Source: an uncultured Lachnospiraceae bacterium
GTDB taxonomy: Bacteria; Bacillota; Clostridia; Lachnospirales; Lachnospiraceae
DNA: 46,394 bases
Direction: 5' to 3'
Assembly: GCA_934351835.1 (NCBI GenBank)
Contig: CAKRJP010000019.1
Coordinates: forward strand, 1-46,394
Part shown: positions 8,044-14,927 of the stretch, one piece after another
How the letters are laid out: every line of letters starts with the position of its first letter
Position numbering within the stretch: position 1 is the first letter of the stretch
Made by a program: the position numbers and the translations under genes
The notes under the pieces: model-generated
The model's input: the letters and a program-made list of their open reading frames with translations, nothing else
Told to the model about the DNA's origin: nothing
The model's database searches: none

Positions 8044-8225
8044 ATTAAATAAGATGGAAAATACATGCTTGGTTTGCGCTAAATCAGATTAAGGCGTAAT
8101 GCTTGGCTTATGTGATGTGTTTGTGGTAAAATTATAACTATAGATTTTGAAAATCAATTATAAAAATATCGAGAATAAGTAATGTGAGGGAGATGTGGCT
8201 TTATTGAAGGTTAAGAAAAAAACGT

Positions 8226-8558
8226 TTGGAAAAGATTTATGATCTGGCGGATGTTTATCATTGTGATAATATTGATCAGGTTAGTGGAGAGTTTATTGAA
8301 GCAGCAGATATACAACAGGGCTCTTTTAATAATGTTGGCGAATGTAAATACTCAATTCCGTCTCACTGGGATATAGGAAAGGTTTATAAGCGGTTGATCA
8401 TACGTGTATCGGAAGTAGAAGATAAAGATAGAATAGATACATTAGTTGAAGTTTATAATTCCTTTATCAGTCTGAAGATAGATGATTATAACAGCAGTGT
8501 ATATTATGAAAACCCGGAATATATTTTTGAATGTTATAAAGAAAAGAAAATGATTTAA
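8226..8558 (+). CDS. Hypothetical protein, probably 5'-damaged
   Basis: The frame codes 110 residues from a TTG. I do not recognise the family. The protein is acidic and rich in Asp, Ile and Tyr with no membrane segment. The start is doubtful: there is no clear ribosome site before the TTG, and an in-frame TGA is at 8205-8207. A second frame (GTG 8195) reads VALLKVKKKT and then runs into a run of seven A (8216-8222). Dropping one A would join the two into one longer reading frame. A frameshift in the A-run, or loss of the true 5' end, is therefore likely. The 182 bases before it (8044-8225) hold no gene that I can see. Confidence 0.4.
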   Translation: MEKIYDLADVYHCDNIDQVSGEFIEAADIQQGSFNNVGECKYSIPSHWDIGKVYKRLIIRVSEVEDKDRIDTLVEVYNSFISLKIDDYNSSVYYENPEYIFECYKEKKMI

Positions 8559-8585
8559 AAAAATTGGCAGTTGTAGGAAAAGGAT

Positions 8586-9494
8586 GTGATTCCCTTGGGG
8601 ACAATAAAGAAAAAGCACAGAAAGAATCCGGGCAGAAGAGTTAAACGAGAAGAAATTTTTTCTGTGAGAAAGATATTAGAAGAAGAGATGGTTGCTTTCC
8701 TGGATACGGAGTATCTGACTTCTCAGATAAAAGGTGGTCCACCGGCAAAACTGGTATCCATCGGTCTGGTGATCTGCAGGAAAGATTTTAAAGAAGTGGA
8801 CAGGTTCCACTCCTATATTTATACAGAAGATAAATTGCATGACGTATTTCGAGAGCTTACCGGCATTACAGAAACGGATCTTACAGAAGCTCCGGATTAT
8901 GAACTTGTGATGGAAGAAGTCGGTGAGAGACTGGCAGTCTGGAATGTGACCAGGATCTTTGTATGGGGACCGGATCAAGTGGTGATTCAGAGAGATTTGC
9001 AGGCATACCGGGAAGATATTTCAAAGAAAAGCAGAAAAACGGTAAATCGGATTCTTCGCATGATGAAAGACCTGGAGGGTATTTATTCCAAGAAATTAAA
9101 GATGCACAGTATCGGAATTGCGAATCTCAAATTCTTATGCGGTCTTGGAACGGATGTGAGTCACGATGCATTAGAAGATGCCGTGGATCTGAAAAATGTA
9201 ATCAAACATATTGATATCAAAGGATGCCCGTCTCATATGGTACAGACGCTGAAGATGTATTTAGAGGATAAGGAATCATATTGCAGGTATCGTCGCTTTC
9301 ATGAAAAGTGGGAAGGTGTATCGGACGAGTTGCTAAAGAAGAGTCAGCTTATGTTGGCAGAACTTGAAAAGATAGATTCTATGGAAGCAAGGGCATTGCA
9401 GGATGACATAAAAGTAATCTGTACAGGAGAAGATACCGCGTTTCCGTTACTGGAAGAATATATTGAAAGTAAGTATATTTCAAAGGGAATCTGA
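8586..9494 (+). CDS. DEDDh-type 3'-5' exonuclease family protein
   Basis: The 302-residue frame has the ribonuclease T / DNA polymerase III epsilon exonuclease pattern: FLDTEYL with Asp40 and Glu42, VWGPDQ with Asp130, and the H-x4-D of the DEDDh class at His193 and Asp198 (SHDALED). Such proteins trim single-stranded DNA or RNA from the 3' end; the actual substrate here cannot be read from sequence. The C-terminal 90 residues are helical and charged. The start is uncertain: the GTG at 8586 lies too close to the purine-rich AGGAAAAGGA, a TTG at 8595 is better spaced, and an internal ATG at 8688 just before the first motif is also possible. Confidence 0.72.
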   Translation: MIPLGTIKKKHRKNPGRRVKREEIFSVRKILEEEMVAFLDTEYLTSQIKGGPPAKLVSIGLVICRKDFKEVDRFHSYIYTEDKLHDVFRELTGITETDLTEAPDYELVMEEVGERLAVWNVTRIFVWGPDQVVIQRDLQAYREDISKKSRKTVNRILRMMKDLEGIYSKKLKMHSIGIANLKFLCGLGTDVSHDALEDAVDLKNVIKHIDIKGCPSHMVQTLKMYLEDKESYCRYRRFHEKWEGVSDELLKKSQLMLAELEKIDSMEARALQDDIKVICTGEDTAFPLLEEYIESKYISKGI

Positions 9495-9518
9495 TTGTTA
9501 TCGTCACATAAAATTAAG

Positions 9519-9549
9519 AAAATACAGAGTATTTAATTCCCTGTATTTT
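9519..9549. terminator. Hairpin between convergent genes
   Basis: AAAATACAG (9519-9527) pairs with CTGTATTTT (9541-9549). The loop contains the stop codon of the minus-strand channel gene. With A/T flanks on both sides it could end transcripts of both convergent genes, though the T runs are short. Confidence 0.45.
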
Positions 9550-10477
9550 CCATACGAATGATCAGAATATCATTTAATTTTAAAATCATATTTTTTTGAG
9601 GAAGTACAGACAGGTCATCGCGCAAAACCAGGAAGATGGCGATCTGCTGTGCTTCTTCTATTTCTGCGACGGATTTTCCAGCGTATTGTTTATCTACGAA
9701 AATTTCTACAATTTCTTTAATATCCGTGTCTTTTAAATTCGAAATATTACTTTTCCGCTGATACTGCTCCACAAAACCGGCGCTGATGATACCGGTAGGA
9801 ATAGCAACAACTCCGACGCCGAGATAGGCGATGCAGATTGCCATGATACGTCCCAGAGTTGTGATGGGATAAATATCTCCATAGCCTACAGTCAGCAGTG
9901 TAGACATGCTCCACCAGATACCACTGAAGGCATTTTTAAAAACTTCCGGTTGTGCGTTATGCTCGACACTGTACATACAGAGACTGCTGGCAAACATCAA
10001 AACCATAACGATGAAAACAGAAGAAATGATCTGGTTTCGTTTTTCGTAAAGAACCGTAGTAATGACATTGAAAGAGTCGTACTTGGCATTTAAGCGGAAT
10101 AAGTGAAAAATCCTTGCTACGCGCAGCATTCGGAAAATGACAAATCCCGATAAGAAAAATGCCGGGATAATGGTGAGCAGATCAACAATACCGTCAAAGG
10201 AAATCAGAAATTTAAATCGGGCAGACCCTTTGCCGGTATCCGGGTAGAGATAATCCGCAGTCCAGATGCGTAAGATATATTCAATACAGAAAATCAGAAC
10301 TGTAACATATTCCACAATTGTAAAAAGACCGGCACAGAAAGACAACTGGTCGAAGGTTTCTAAAAATGTAACAAGTATATTACTGATAATGGTGATTGTA
10401 ATAAAAATATCAAAAGCACGGCTGATTTTATTGCTTTTATCTCCAATCTGTATAATGTTAAATATTTTTTCTTTCAT
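9533..10477 (-). CDS. Voltage-gated-type potassium channel (6-TM)
   Basis: This 314-residue membrane protein has the voltage-gated ion channel plan: about six hydrophobic segments, an S4-like helix with arginines at 116, 119, 122 and 128, a pore helix IWWSMSTLL and the potassium filter TVGYGD at 196-201. A short cytosolic tail (about 245-314) ends in a strand pattern like a reduced TrkA-C/RCK-type domain. It should carry K+ through the cell membrane. The ATG follows AGGATTAGAATTTCT, a loosely spaced ribosome site. It is a single-gene unit convergent with the exonuclease gene. Confidence 0.88.
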   Translation of the reverse strand: MKEKIFNIIQIGDKSNKISRAFDIFITITIISNILVTFLETFDQLSFCAGLFTIVEYVTVLIFCIEYILRIWTADYLYPDTGKGSARFKFLISFDGIVDLLTIIPAFFLSGFVIFRMLRVARIFHLFRLNAKYDSFNVITTVLYEKRNQIISSVFIVMVLMFASSLCMYSVEHNAQPEVFKNAFSGIWWSMSTLLTVGYGDIYPITTLGRIMAICIAYLGVGVVAIPTGIISAGFVEQYQRKSNISNLKDTDIKEIVEIFVDKQYAGKSVAEIEEAQQIAIFLVLRDDLSVLPQKNMILKLNDILIIRMENTGN

Positions 10478-10598
10478 AGAAATTCTAATCCTGCTTCATA
10501 AAAATAATGTAAGTTCAGTTTATCATATCCATAAAGAAATTGACAGACCTTACATTACTGATAAAACTCTAAGAAAGAGTGGAATCGGCAGCTGTTTT

Positions 10599-10607
10599 TG
10601 TTATAAT
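10599..10607 (+). promoter_or_regulatory. Extended -10 promoter for the AlkD-like gene
   Basis: TG-T-TATAAT (10599-10607) is an extended -10, 33 bases before the likely ATG at 10641. No good -35 is seen, which is common for extended -10 promoters. Confidence 0.5.
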
Positions 10608-10640
10608 AGAACTTAAAGACAACAGATGAGGATGAATTTT

Positions 10641-11351
10641 ATGGACAGAGAATCTGTAATTAAGAATGTACAAAGAGAATTATTTGCAATGCAGGATCTG
10701 AAATATCGGGATTTTCATGCAAAGTTAATGCCAACGGTGGATAAAGGTACCGTGATCGGGGTGAGAACTCCCGAACTTCGAAAGTTTGCGAAGGAATATG
10801 GAAAGACTGAAATGGCAAAGATTTTTTTGCAGGTTTTGCCACATCAGTATTATGAAGAGAATAACCTTCATGGATTGTTGATCGAACAGATCAAAGATTA
10901 TGAGCAGTGTATCGAAGAGCTGGAACGGTTTCTGCCATATATAGATAACTGGGCGACTTGTGATCTTCTGGCGGTCCGGACAGTAAAAAAGCACCTGGAT
11001 TTGTTCATCAAAGAGATTTACCGATGGATGGAATCAGAGCATACCTATACGATCCGCTTTGGAATGAATATGCTGATGCGCTATTATCTGGAGGATGAGT
11101 TTAAGCTGGAATATCCGGAAAAAGTGGCAGCAGTTCGCTCAGAAGAATATTATGTGAATATGATGCGGGCGTGGTATTTTGCAACGGCACTGGCGAAACA
11201 ATATGAGAAGATTCTTCCATTTCTTGAAGAACAGCGGATGGATGTATGGACGCACAATAAGACGATACAGAAAGCCACAGAGAGTTACCGGATCACGCCG
11301 GAACAGAAAGAGTATCTGCGGACGCTTAGAATAAAAACAAACAGAAAATAA
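10641..11351 (+). CDS. DNA alkylation repair protein (AlkD-like HEAT-repeat glycosylase)
   Basis: The 236-residue all-helical protein fits the AlkC/AlkD DNA glycosylase family, which removes bulky or cationic alkylpurines. Landmarks are VIGVRTPELRKFAKEY near residues 36-51, DNWATCDLLA near 103 (the conserved Trp-Asp region) and TIRFGMNMLMRYYL around 138. ATG 10641 is chosen because GAGG lies about 9 bases upstream; the in-frame ATGs at 10626 and 10632 lack such a site. It is followed by the B3/B4 protein after 20 bases, so the two are probably co-transcribed. Confidence 0.88.
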   Translation: MDRESVIKNVQRELFAMQDLKYRDFHAKLMPTVDKGTVIGVRTPELRKFAKEYGKTEMAKIFLQVLPHQYYEENNLHGLLIEQIKDYEQCIEELERFLPYIDNWATCDLLAVRTVKKHLDLFIKEIYRWMESEHTYTIRFGMNMLMRYYLEDEFKLEYPEKVAAVRSEEYYVNMMRAWYFATALAKQYEKILPFLEEQRMDVWTHNKTIQKATESYRITPEQKEYLRTLRIKTNRK

Positions 11352-11371
11352 TGTGACAGGAGGGCGAGAGT

Positions 11372-12043
11372 ATGCGGAATATTACAATTGACGAAAATTT
11401 ATATCATATTTATCCGGAAATCAGACTGGGATGTCTGGAATTTGTAGCAGAAGTGAAACCACCGGAAGAGTCCTTCTGGAAATATATGGATGCGGAAGTT
11501 TTGCCGGAAGTGAGAAAAGAGATTGAAGGAAAAGAATGGGGGCAGATCCCAGGGGTGAAGGGCAGCCGCCTGGCATACAAAGCATTTGGCAGAAATCCGG
11601 GGCGCTACCGGGTGTCTTCCGAGGCGTTACTTCGCAGAGTGCGGAGAGAGGACGAACTATATCATGTAAATTCCGTGGTGGATGTAAATAATCTGATTTC
11701 CGTAAAAAGTGGTCTGTCTGTGGGCTCGTATGATCTTGAGAAGATAACGGGAGATATTGTATTTCGAAAAGCAGAAGCCGGAGAAGGGTATTCTGGGATA
11801 GGAAAAGATTTCCTGGACATGGAAAACATGTTGGTTCTGGCTGATGGGGAAGGAATCTTTGGATCGTCAATGTCTGATTCTACCAGAGCGATGGTGACGG
11901 AAGAGACGACCAGGGTTTTGGTGGTGATCTATTGTTTTGAAAAGGATATAGATCTTGAAAAATTACTGAATGAGAGCAAAGAATATTTTGAAAAATATGC
12001 AGGAGCGTCTGAAGCGGTAACGAAGGTGCTCGATATTTTATAA
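11372..12043 (+). CDS. B3/B4 tRNA-binding domain protein
   Basis: This 223-residue protein corresponds to the stand-alone B3/4 domain, the editing module of the phenylalanyl-tRNA synthetase beta chain. Typical pieces are GSRLAYKAFGRNPGRYRVSSEALLRR (residues about 64-89, with the R-x-S-x-E-A-L-x-R core), HVNSVVDVNNLISV and DLEKITGDI. Free-standing versions are thought to act on mischarged tRNA or related substrates, but the substrate is not defined. AGGAGGG precedes the ATG. The stop overlaps a possible start of the next gene (TAATG), though that gene most likely starts further down. Confidence 0.85.
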   Translation: MRNITIDENLYHIYPEIRLGCLEFVAEVKPPEESFWKYMDAEVLPEVRKEIEGKEWGQIPGVKGSRLAYKAFGRNPGRYRVSSEALLRRVRREDELYHVNSVVDVNNLISVKSGLSVGSYDLEKITGDIVFRKAEAGEGYSGIGKDFLDMENMLVLADGEGIFGSSMSDSTRAMVTEETTRVLVVIYCFEKDIDLEKLLNESKEYFEKYAGASEAVTKVLDIL

Positions 12044-12111
12044 TGTGTCCCGGAAATGTTAAAATATACGATATTTATAAAACTGAGTTCGAATATACGG
12101 GGGGATTACTT

Positions 12112-13344
12112 ATGGAAGAGATTATGACACCGGGAAAGCGTATAGGGATTTTGTGCGAGGAACATGGCGTTTCTAAAAAAGAACTGGCAGACAGGATTGG
12201 TGTATCACCATCGCAGATCAGCCGGATTGTGAGGGAAGACACCAAGACGATCAACAGTGATATTCTGGTAGCATTGGCGAAAGAATTTAACGTGTCTACG
12301 GATTATATTCTGGGAGTTGGGCAGAAGGTACAAAAGCAGAGGAAACCATCGGAACGCTATATTCCGATGATGATAATGAATACATCTTTTGAACCTGGGA
12401 CATGTCTGGATTTTATAGAATCACTGACAGATCCAGACGTTAAAAAGATGGCATATGCTGAATATTACTATTTTAGCGGACAACATGAAAAAGCGATGAA
12501 ATTATCGCAGTTGTATTTATCATGTGAGAATCAACTGATGCAGTTATCTGCAAATTTAATCTACTCTTTTGCAAATTTGACTTTGAATCATATTAATTCT
12601 ACAAGATTAGGACTGAATAATCTGGAGCAGTGCCTTAATAGGTATGCACAGGAAAATAAAGAAAACAGAGCTCTGATCATCTTTATGGCGGGGGCTCCAA
12701 GGGTGCTGTTGCATTTGCCGACAGAAGATCAGACGAAATTATCAGAAAGTATTTCGGAACTTCCGGGAGGAATGAAACTCTGGGGCTGTTATGTGATGGC
12801 TCATGAAGCCTATCTTGCTCAGAAATATGAAAAATCTTTAGGAATTGTAGAGGCTTGTTTGTCTATGAGTTCCAGTATATATCCGATCGCGATGATTTAT
12901 CTGCATTTGATGGCGGCGGTGAATGCTATGAATTTAAGAAAACCGGAACTGGCAAAGGAACATTTTATGAGGGCCTGGAAGTTGGCAGAGCCTGATAATC
13001 TGATCGAGGGAATCGGAGAACATCATGGGTTATTACAGGGGCTCATCGAAACTTGTATGAAAGATGATTATCCGGAGGATTATGAGCGTATTATTGATAT
13101 TACATATCGTTTCAGTTATGGGTGGAGACAAATTCACAATTTCGATACCAATGAGGAAGTGGCAGATAATCTGACGACGACGGAATTTACGATAGCGATG
13201 CTTGCCAACCGTGGATGGACGAACCCAGAGATTGCAGAATATATGGGAATTACAGAGCGGACAGTAAAACAGCGTCTGACCGATATTTTTAACAAATTGA
13301 GTATTACGAATCGTAAACAATTGAAAAATTATATGTTGCGGTAG
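12112..13344 (+). CDS. Transcription regulator with N-terminal XRE and C-terminal LuxR-type HTH
   Basis: The 410-residue protein has two DNA-binding modules. Residues about 8-65 are an XRE-type HTH (KKELADRIGVSPSQISRIV). Residues about 345-405 are a LuxR/GerE-type HTH (TEFTIAMLANRGWTNPEIAEYMGITERTV with KQRLTDIFNKLSI). Between them lie about 270 residues of helical pairs like TPR units, probably for ligand or protein contacts. ATG 12112 is chosen because GGGGGGA sits 6 bases before it; the frame remains open to 12043. Two HTH domains of different classes at the two ends of one chain are uncommon. The regulated genes are unknown; neighbours are the B3/B4 gene and a convergent oxidoreductase. 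Confidence 0.82.
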   Translation: MEEIMTPGKRIGILCEEHGVSKKELADRIGVSPSQISRIVREDTKTINSDILVALAKEFNVSTDYILGVGQKVQKQRKPSERYIPMMIMNTSFEPGTCLDFIESLTDPDVKKMAYAEYYYFSGQHEKAMKLSQLYLSCENQLMQLSANLIYSFANLTLNHINSTRLGLNNLEQCLNRYAQENKENRALIIFMAGAPRVLLHLPTEDQTKLSESISELPGGMKLWGCYVMAHEAYLAQKYEKSLGIVEACLSMSSSIYPIAMIYLHLMAAVNAMNLRKPELAKEHFMRAWKLAEPDNLIEGIGEHHGLLQGLIETCMKDDYPEDYERIIDITYRFSYGWRQIHNFDTNEEVADNLTTTEFTIAMLANRGWTNPEIAEYMGITERTVKQRLTDIFNKLSITNRKQLKNYMLR

Positions 13345-13371
13345 ACGCTGTTCATCATTATATATGATTTA

Positions 13372-14349
13372 TTAATCGGCAGGGAAGATGATTCCCTGCT
13401 GTTTTCTTACTTCATCCATGACCTGTAATTCCATTTCAGAATAAGGCAGAAATGGATGGTCCAGATGTTTATGTTCGATCAGATCAATAAAATCATTGAT
13501 TTCATAGATCATATCATTGGAAAAATCAGGAACTTCAAGAATCTCCTCGCTTCCATCCTGATACTGGATCCGCAGATTTTTTGGGATGGAGATGCCATCA
13601 ATGAGCATCGTTCCGTTTTCACCCTGGATTTGGCTTGGCAGAGTAGAAGTCGATATTTTGGAGTACAGCAGTTCGGCAATCATATCTTTATAGTGCAGCA
13701 GTACTGTACCGGCGCCCTCCATTCCATTATGCAATTTGACACAGTCACTGGAAATCCGTTCCGGCAGACCAAAAAGAGCAACCAGAGGGTGGACGCAGTA
13801 GACACCGAGATCCATAAGTGCACTGTTGGAAAATGATGGATCAAAGGCATTTACAGGAACACCGTTTTTGAATTTTTCATATCTGCTGGAATATTTGCAA
13901 AACTGAAACGTAACTCTCCGTATCGTTCCAAGTTTCTCAAGGTTATTTCGGATAACTGCAAACGCCGGATTGTGGACCGGGCGCATGGCCTCTAAGAGAA
14001 CTACCTGATTTTTGAAAGACGCCTCACGCATTTTCATAAATTCTTTTAAATTAGAGGCTGTCGGTTTCTCGCAGAGCACATGCTTTCCATGCTCCATCAT
14101 CAAAATGCTTTGCGGGGCGTGGAATGAGTTGGGGCTTGCAATGTAGACCGCATCGATCTCCGGGCATTTGGCAAGTTCCTCTAAATCATCAAAAAAAAGT
14201 TCTGCACCGTATTTCATTCCGTATTCACTGGCGTGTGCTAAATCTCTGGAGTAGACAGCTTTCAGATGAAAATCTTTCTGCATGGCAGCAGCTTCTAAGA
14301 AAAGATCAGTAATAAAATTGGTTCCGATAATCGCAAAATTAATCATCAT
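13372..14349 (-). CDS. Gfo/Idh/MocA family NAD(P)-dependent oxidoreductase
   Basis: About 325 residues with an N-terminal Rossmann fold (NFAIIGTNFITDLFLEAA) and the EKP signature of the family at about 94-96 (VLCEKPTASN). The C-terminal alpha/beta domain has the LMDLGVYCVHPLVALFG segment. The glycine motif reads GTNFIT instead of GxGxxG, seen in a subgroup of these enzymes. Substrates are usually sugars, inositols or dihydrodiols; here unknown. GAGG lies 6 bases before ATG 14349; ATG 14346 is nearly equal. The longer frame to 14373 has no ribosome site. It is transcribed alone, convergent with the regulator. Confidence 0.85.
   Translation of the reverse strand: MMINFAIIGTNFITDLFLEAAAMQKDFHLKAVYSRDLAHASEYGMKYGAELFFDDLEELAKCPEIDAVYIASPNSFHAPQSILMMEHGKHVLCEKPTASNLKEFMKMREASFKNQVVLLEAMRPVHNPAFAVIRNNLEKLGTIRRVTFQFCKYSSRYEKFKNGVPVNAFDPSFSNSALMDLGVYCVHPLVALFGLPERISSDCVKLHNGMEGAGTVLLHYKDMIAELLYSKISTSTLPSQIQGENGTMLIDGISIPKNLRIQYQDGSEEILEVPDFSNDMIYEINDFIDLIEHKHLDHPFLPYSEMELQVMDEVRKQQGIIFPAD
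13379..13408 (+). terminator. Terminator of the double-HTH regulator gene
   Basis: GCAGGGAA (13379-13386) pairs with TTCCCTGC (13392-13399), followed by TGTTTTCTT. It lies inside the last codons of the convergent oxidoreductase gene, so the two genes overlap at transcript level. Confidence 0.55.
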
Positions 14350-14439
14350 TGTTATCCTCGCTAAATGTATCATTATGTTTTGTATCTTAATTATAAAGGA
14401 TAAAACAATAAAAAAGAATTGAAAATGCCAAAAAGATGG

Positions 14440-14468
14440 TTGAATTTGAAAAAATAACGTGTTATTAT
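14440..14468 (+). promoter_or_regulatory. Promoter of the riboswitch leader
   Basis: TTGAAT (14440-14445) and TATTAT (14463-14468) are separated by 17 bases. Transcription would start near 14475, just before the aptamer. Confidence 0.55.
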
Positions 14469-14489
14469 TCTCTCTGTGTTGAAAGTCTG

Positions 14490-14580
14490 AAAATCAAATA
14501 TTTAGCAAAGCAGTCGAAAGGCTGTGACGCAAAGCTATAGGGCCTGTAAAATGGCAGCCAGCTGCACGATATGTAGTTGT
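14490..14580 (+). promoter_or_regulatory. c-di-GMP-I (GEMM-I) class riboswitch aptamer
   Basis: The core is the GEMM-I pattern: AGCAAAGC (14504-14511), a GAAA-capped P2 hairpin (CAG-TCGAAAGG-CTG), the invariant GACGCAAAGC (14526-14535), TATAGGGCCT and then ATGGCAGCCAGCTGC (14551-14565) as the P3 part holding the tetraloop receptor. Such RNAs bind a cyclic dinucleotide and control the gene downstream. An intrinsic terminator follows 20 bases later, so control is probably by termination. By eye, the base equal to G20 of the Vibrio Vc2 aptamer is A here, a position that affects the choice between c-di-GMP and 3',3'-cGAMP. The next gene is the SulP transporter about 350 bases away. Confidence 0.85.
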
Positions 14581-14587
14581 TGAAAAG

Positions 14588-14617
14588 TATTGCTATTCGT
14601 GTAGCAATATTTTTTTT
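14588..14617 (+). terminator. Riboswitch expression-platform terminator
   Basis: TATTGCTA pairs with TAGCAATA (loop TTCGTG), followed by eight T (14610-14617). Its position right after the aptamer suggests ligand-dependent termination. Confidence 0.8.
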
Positions 14618-14927
14618 GCTATAAAAAGAGGCTCAGAATGTTATAGCATAGAATCTTAAGTGGATTAAAATAATTTGTCGATAAAATATGGCAATTTTTG
14701 GAAGATCAACCAAAAGAAATAATGGATGTTGGGATTCATTTTATATGGCCACGAAAGGCAAAAGTTACTCCTTGTCCGGATGTTTTGGAACATTCAGGCA
14801 GGGAGTAACTTTATTGTTGGATAAAATTATAGACAAAATATGGTATGTTGGAAAGAAAATGCTTTATTCATTTTGATAATATTAATATAATAAAAAGTAA
14901 GTGATGAAATAATGGAGTGTGATAGGT
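14618..14927 (+). other. Gene-free leader with a long hairpin before SulP
   Basis: No credible gene lies here; a 62-codon frame at 14688-14876 has no ribosome site or family likeness. The main feature is an inverted repeat: AAAGTTACTCCTTG (14761-14774) against CAGGGAGTAACTTT (14799-14812), 14 bp with one G-U. The loop can pair further (ATGTT with AACAT). No T run follows. A TATAAT at 14886-14891 could be a second -10, but its -35 is poor. Confidence 0.5.

Noticed and set aside
8064..8106. Direct repeat ATGCTTGG (8064-8071, 8099-8106) as an attachment site or CRISPR repeat
   Set aside because: Only eight bases and two copies; no further repeats, spacers or cas genes are seen, and such a match is expected by chance.
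14688..14876. A 62-codon frame before SulP
   Set aside because: No ribosome site or protein likeness, and most of it is the inverted repeat, so it is better seen as noncoding.
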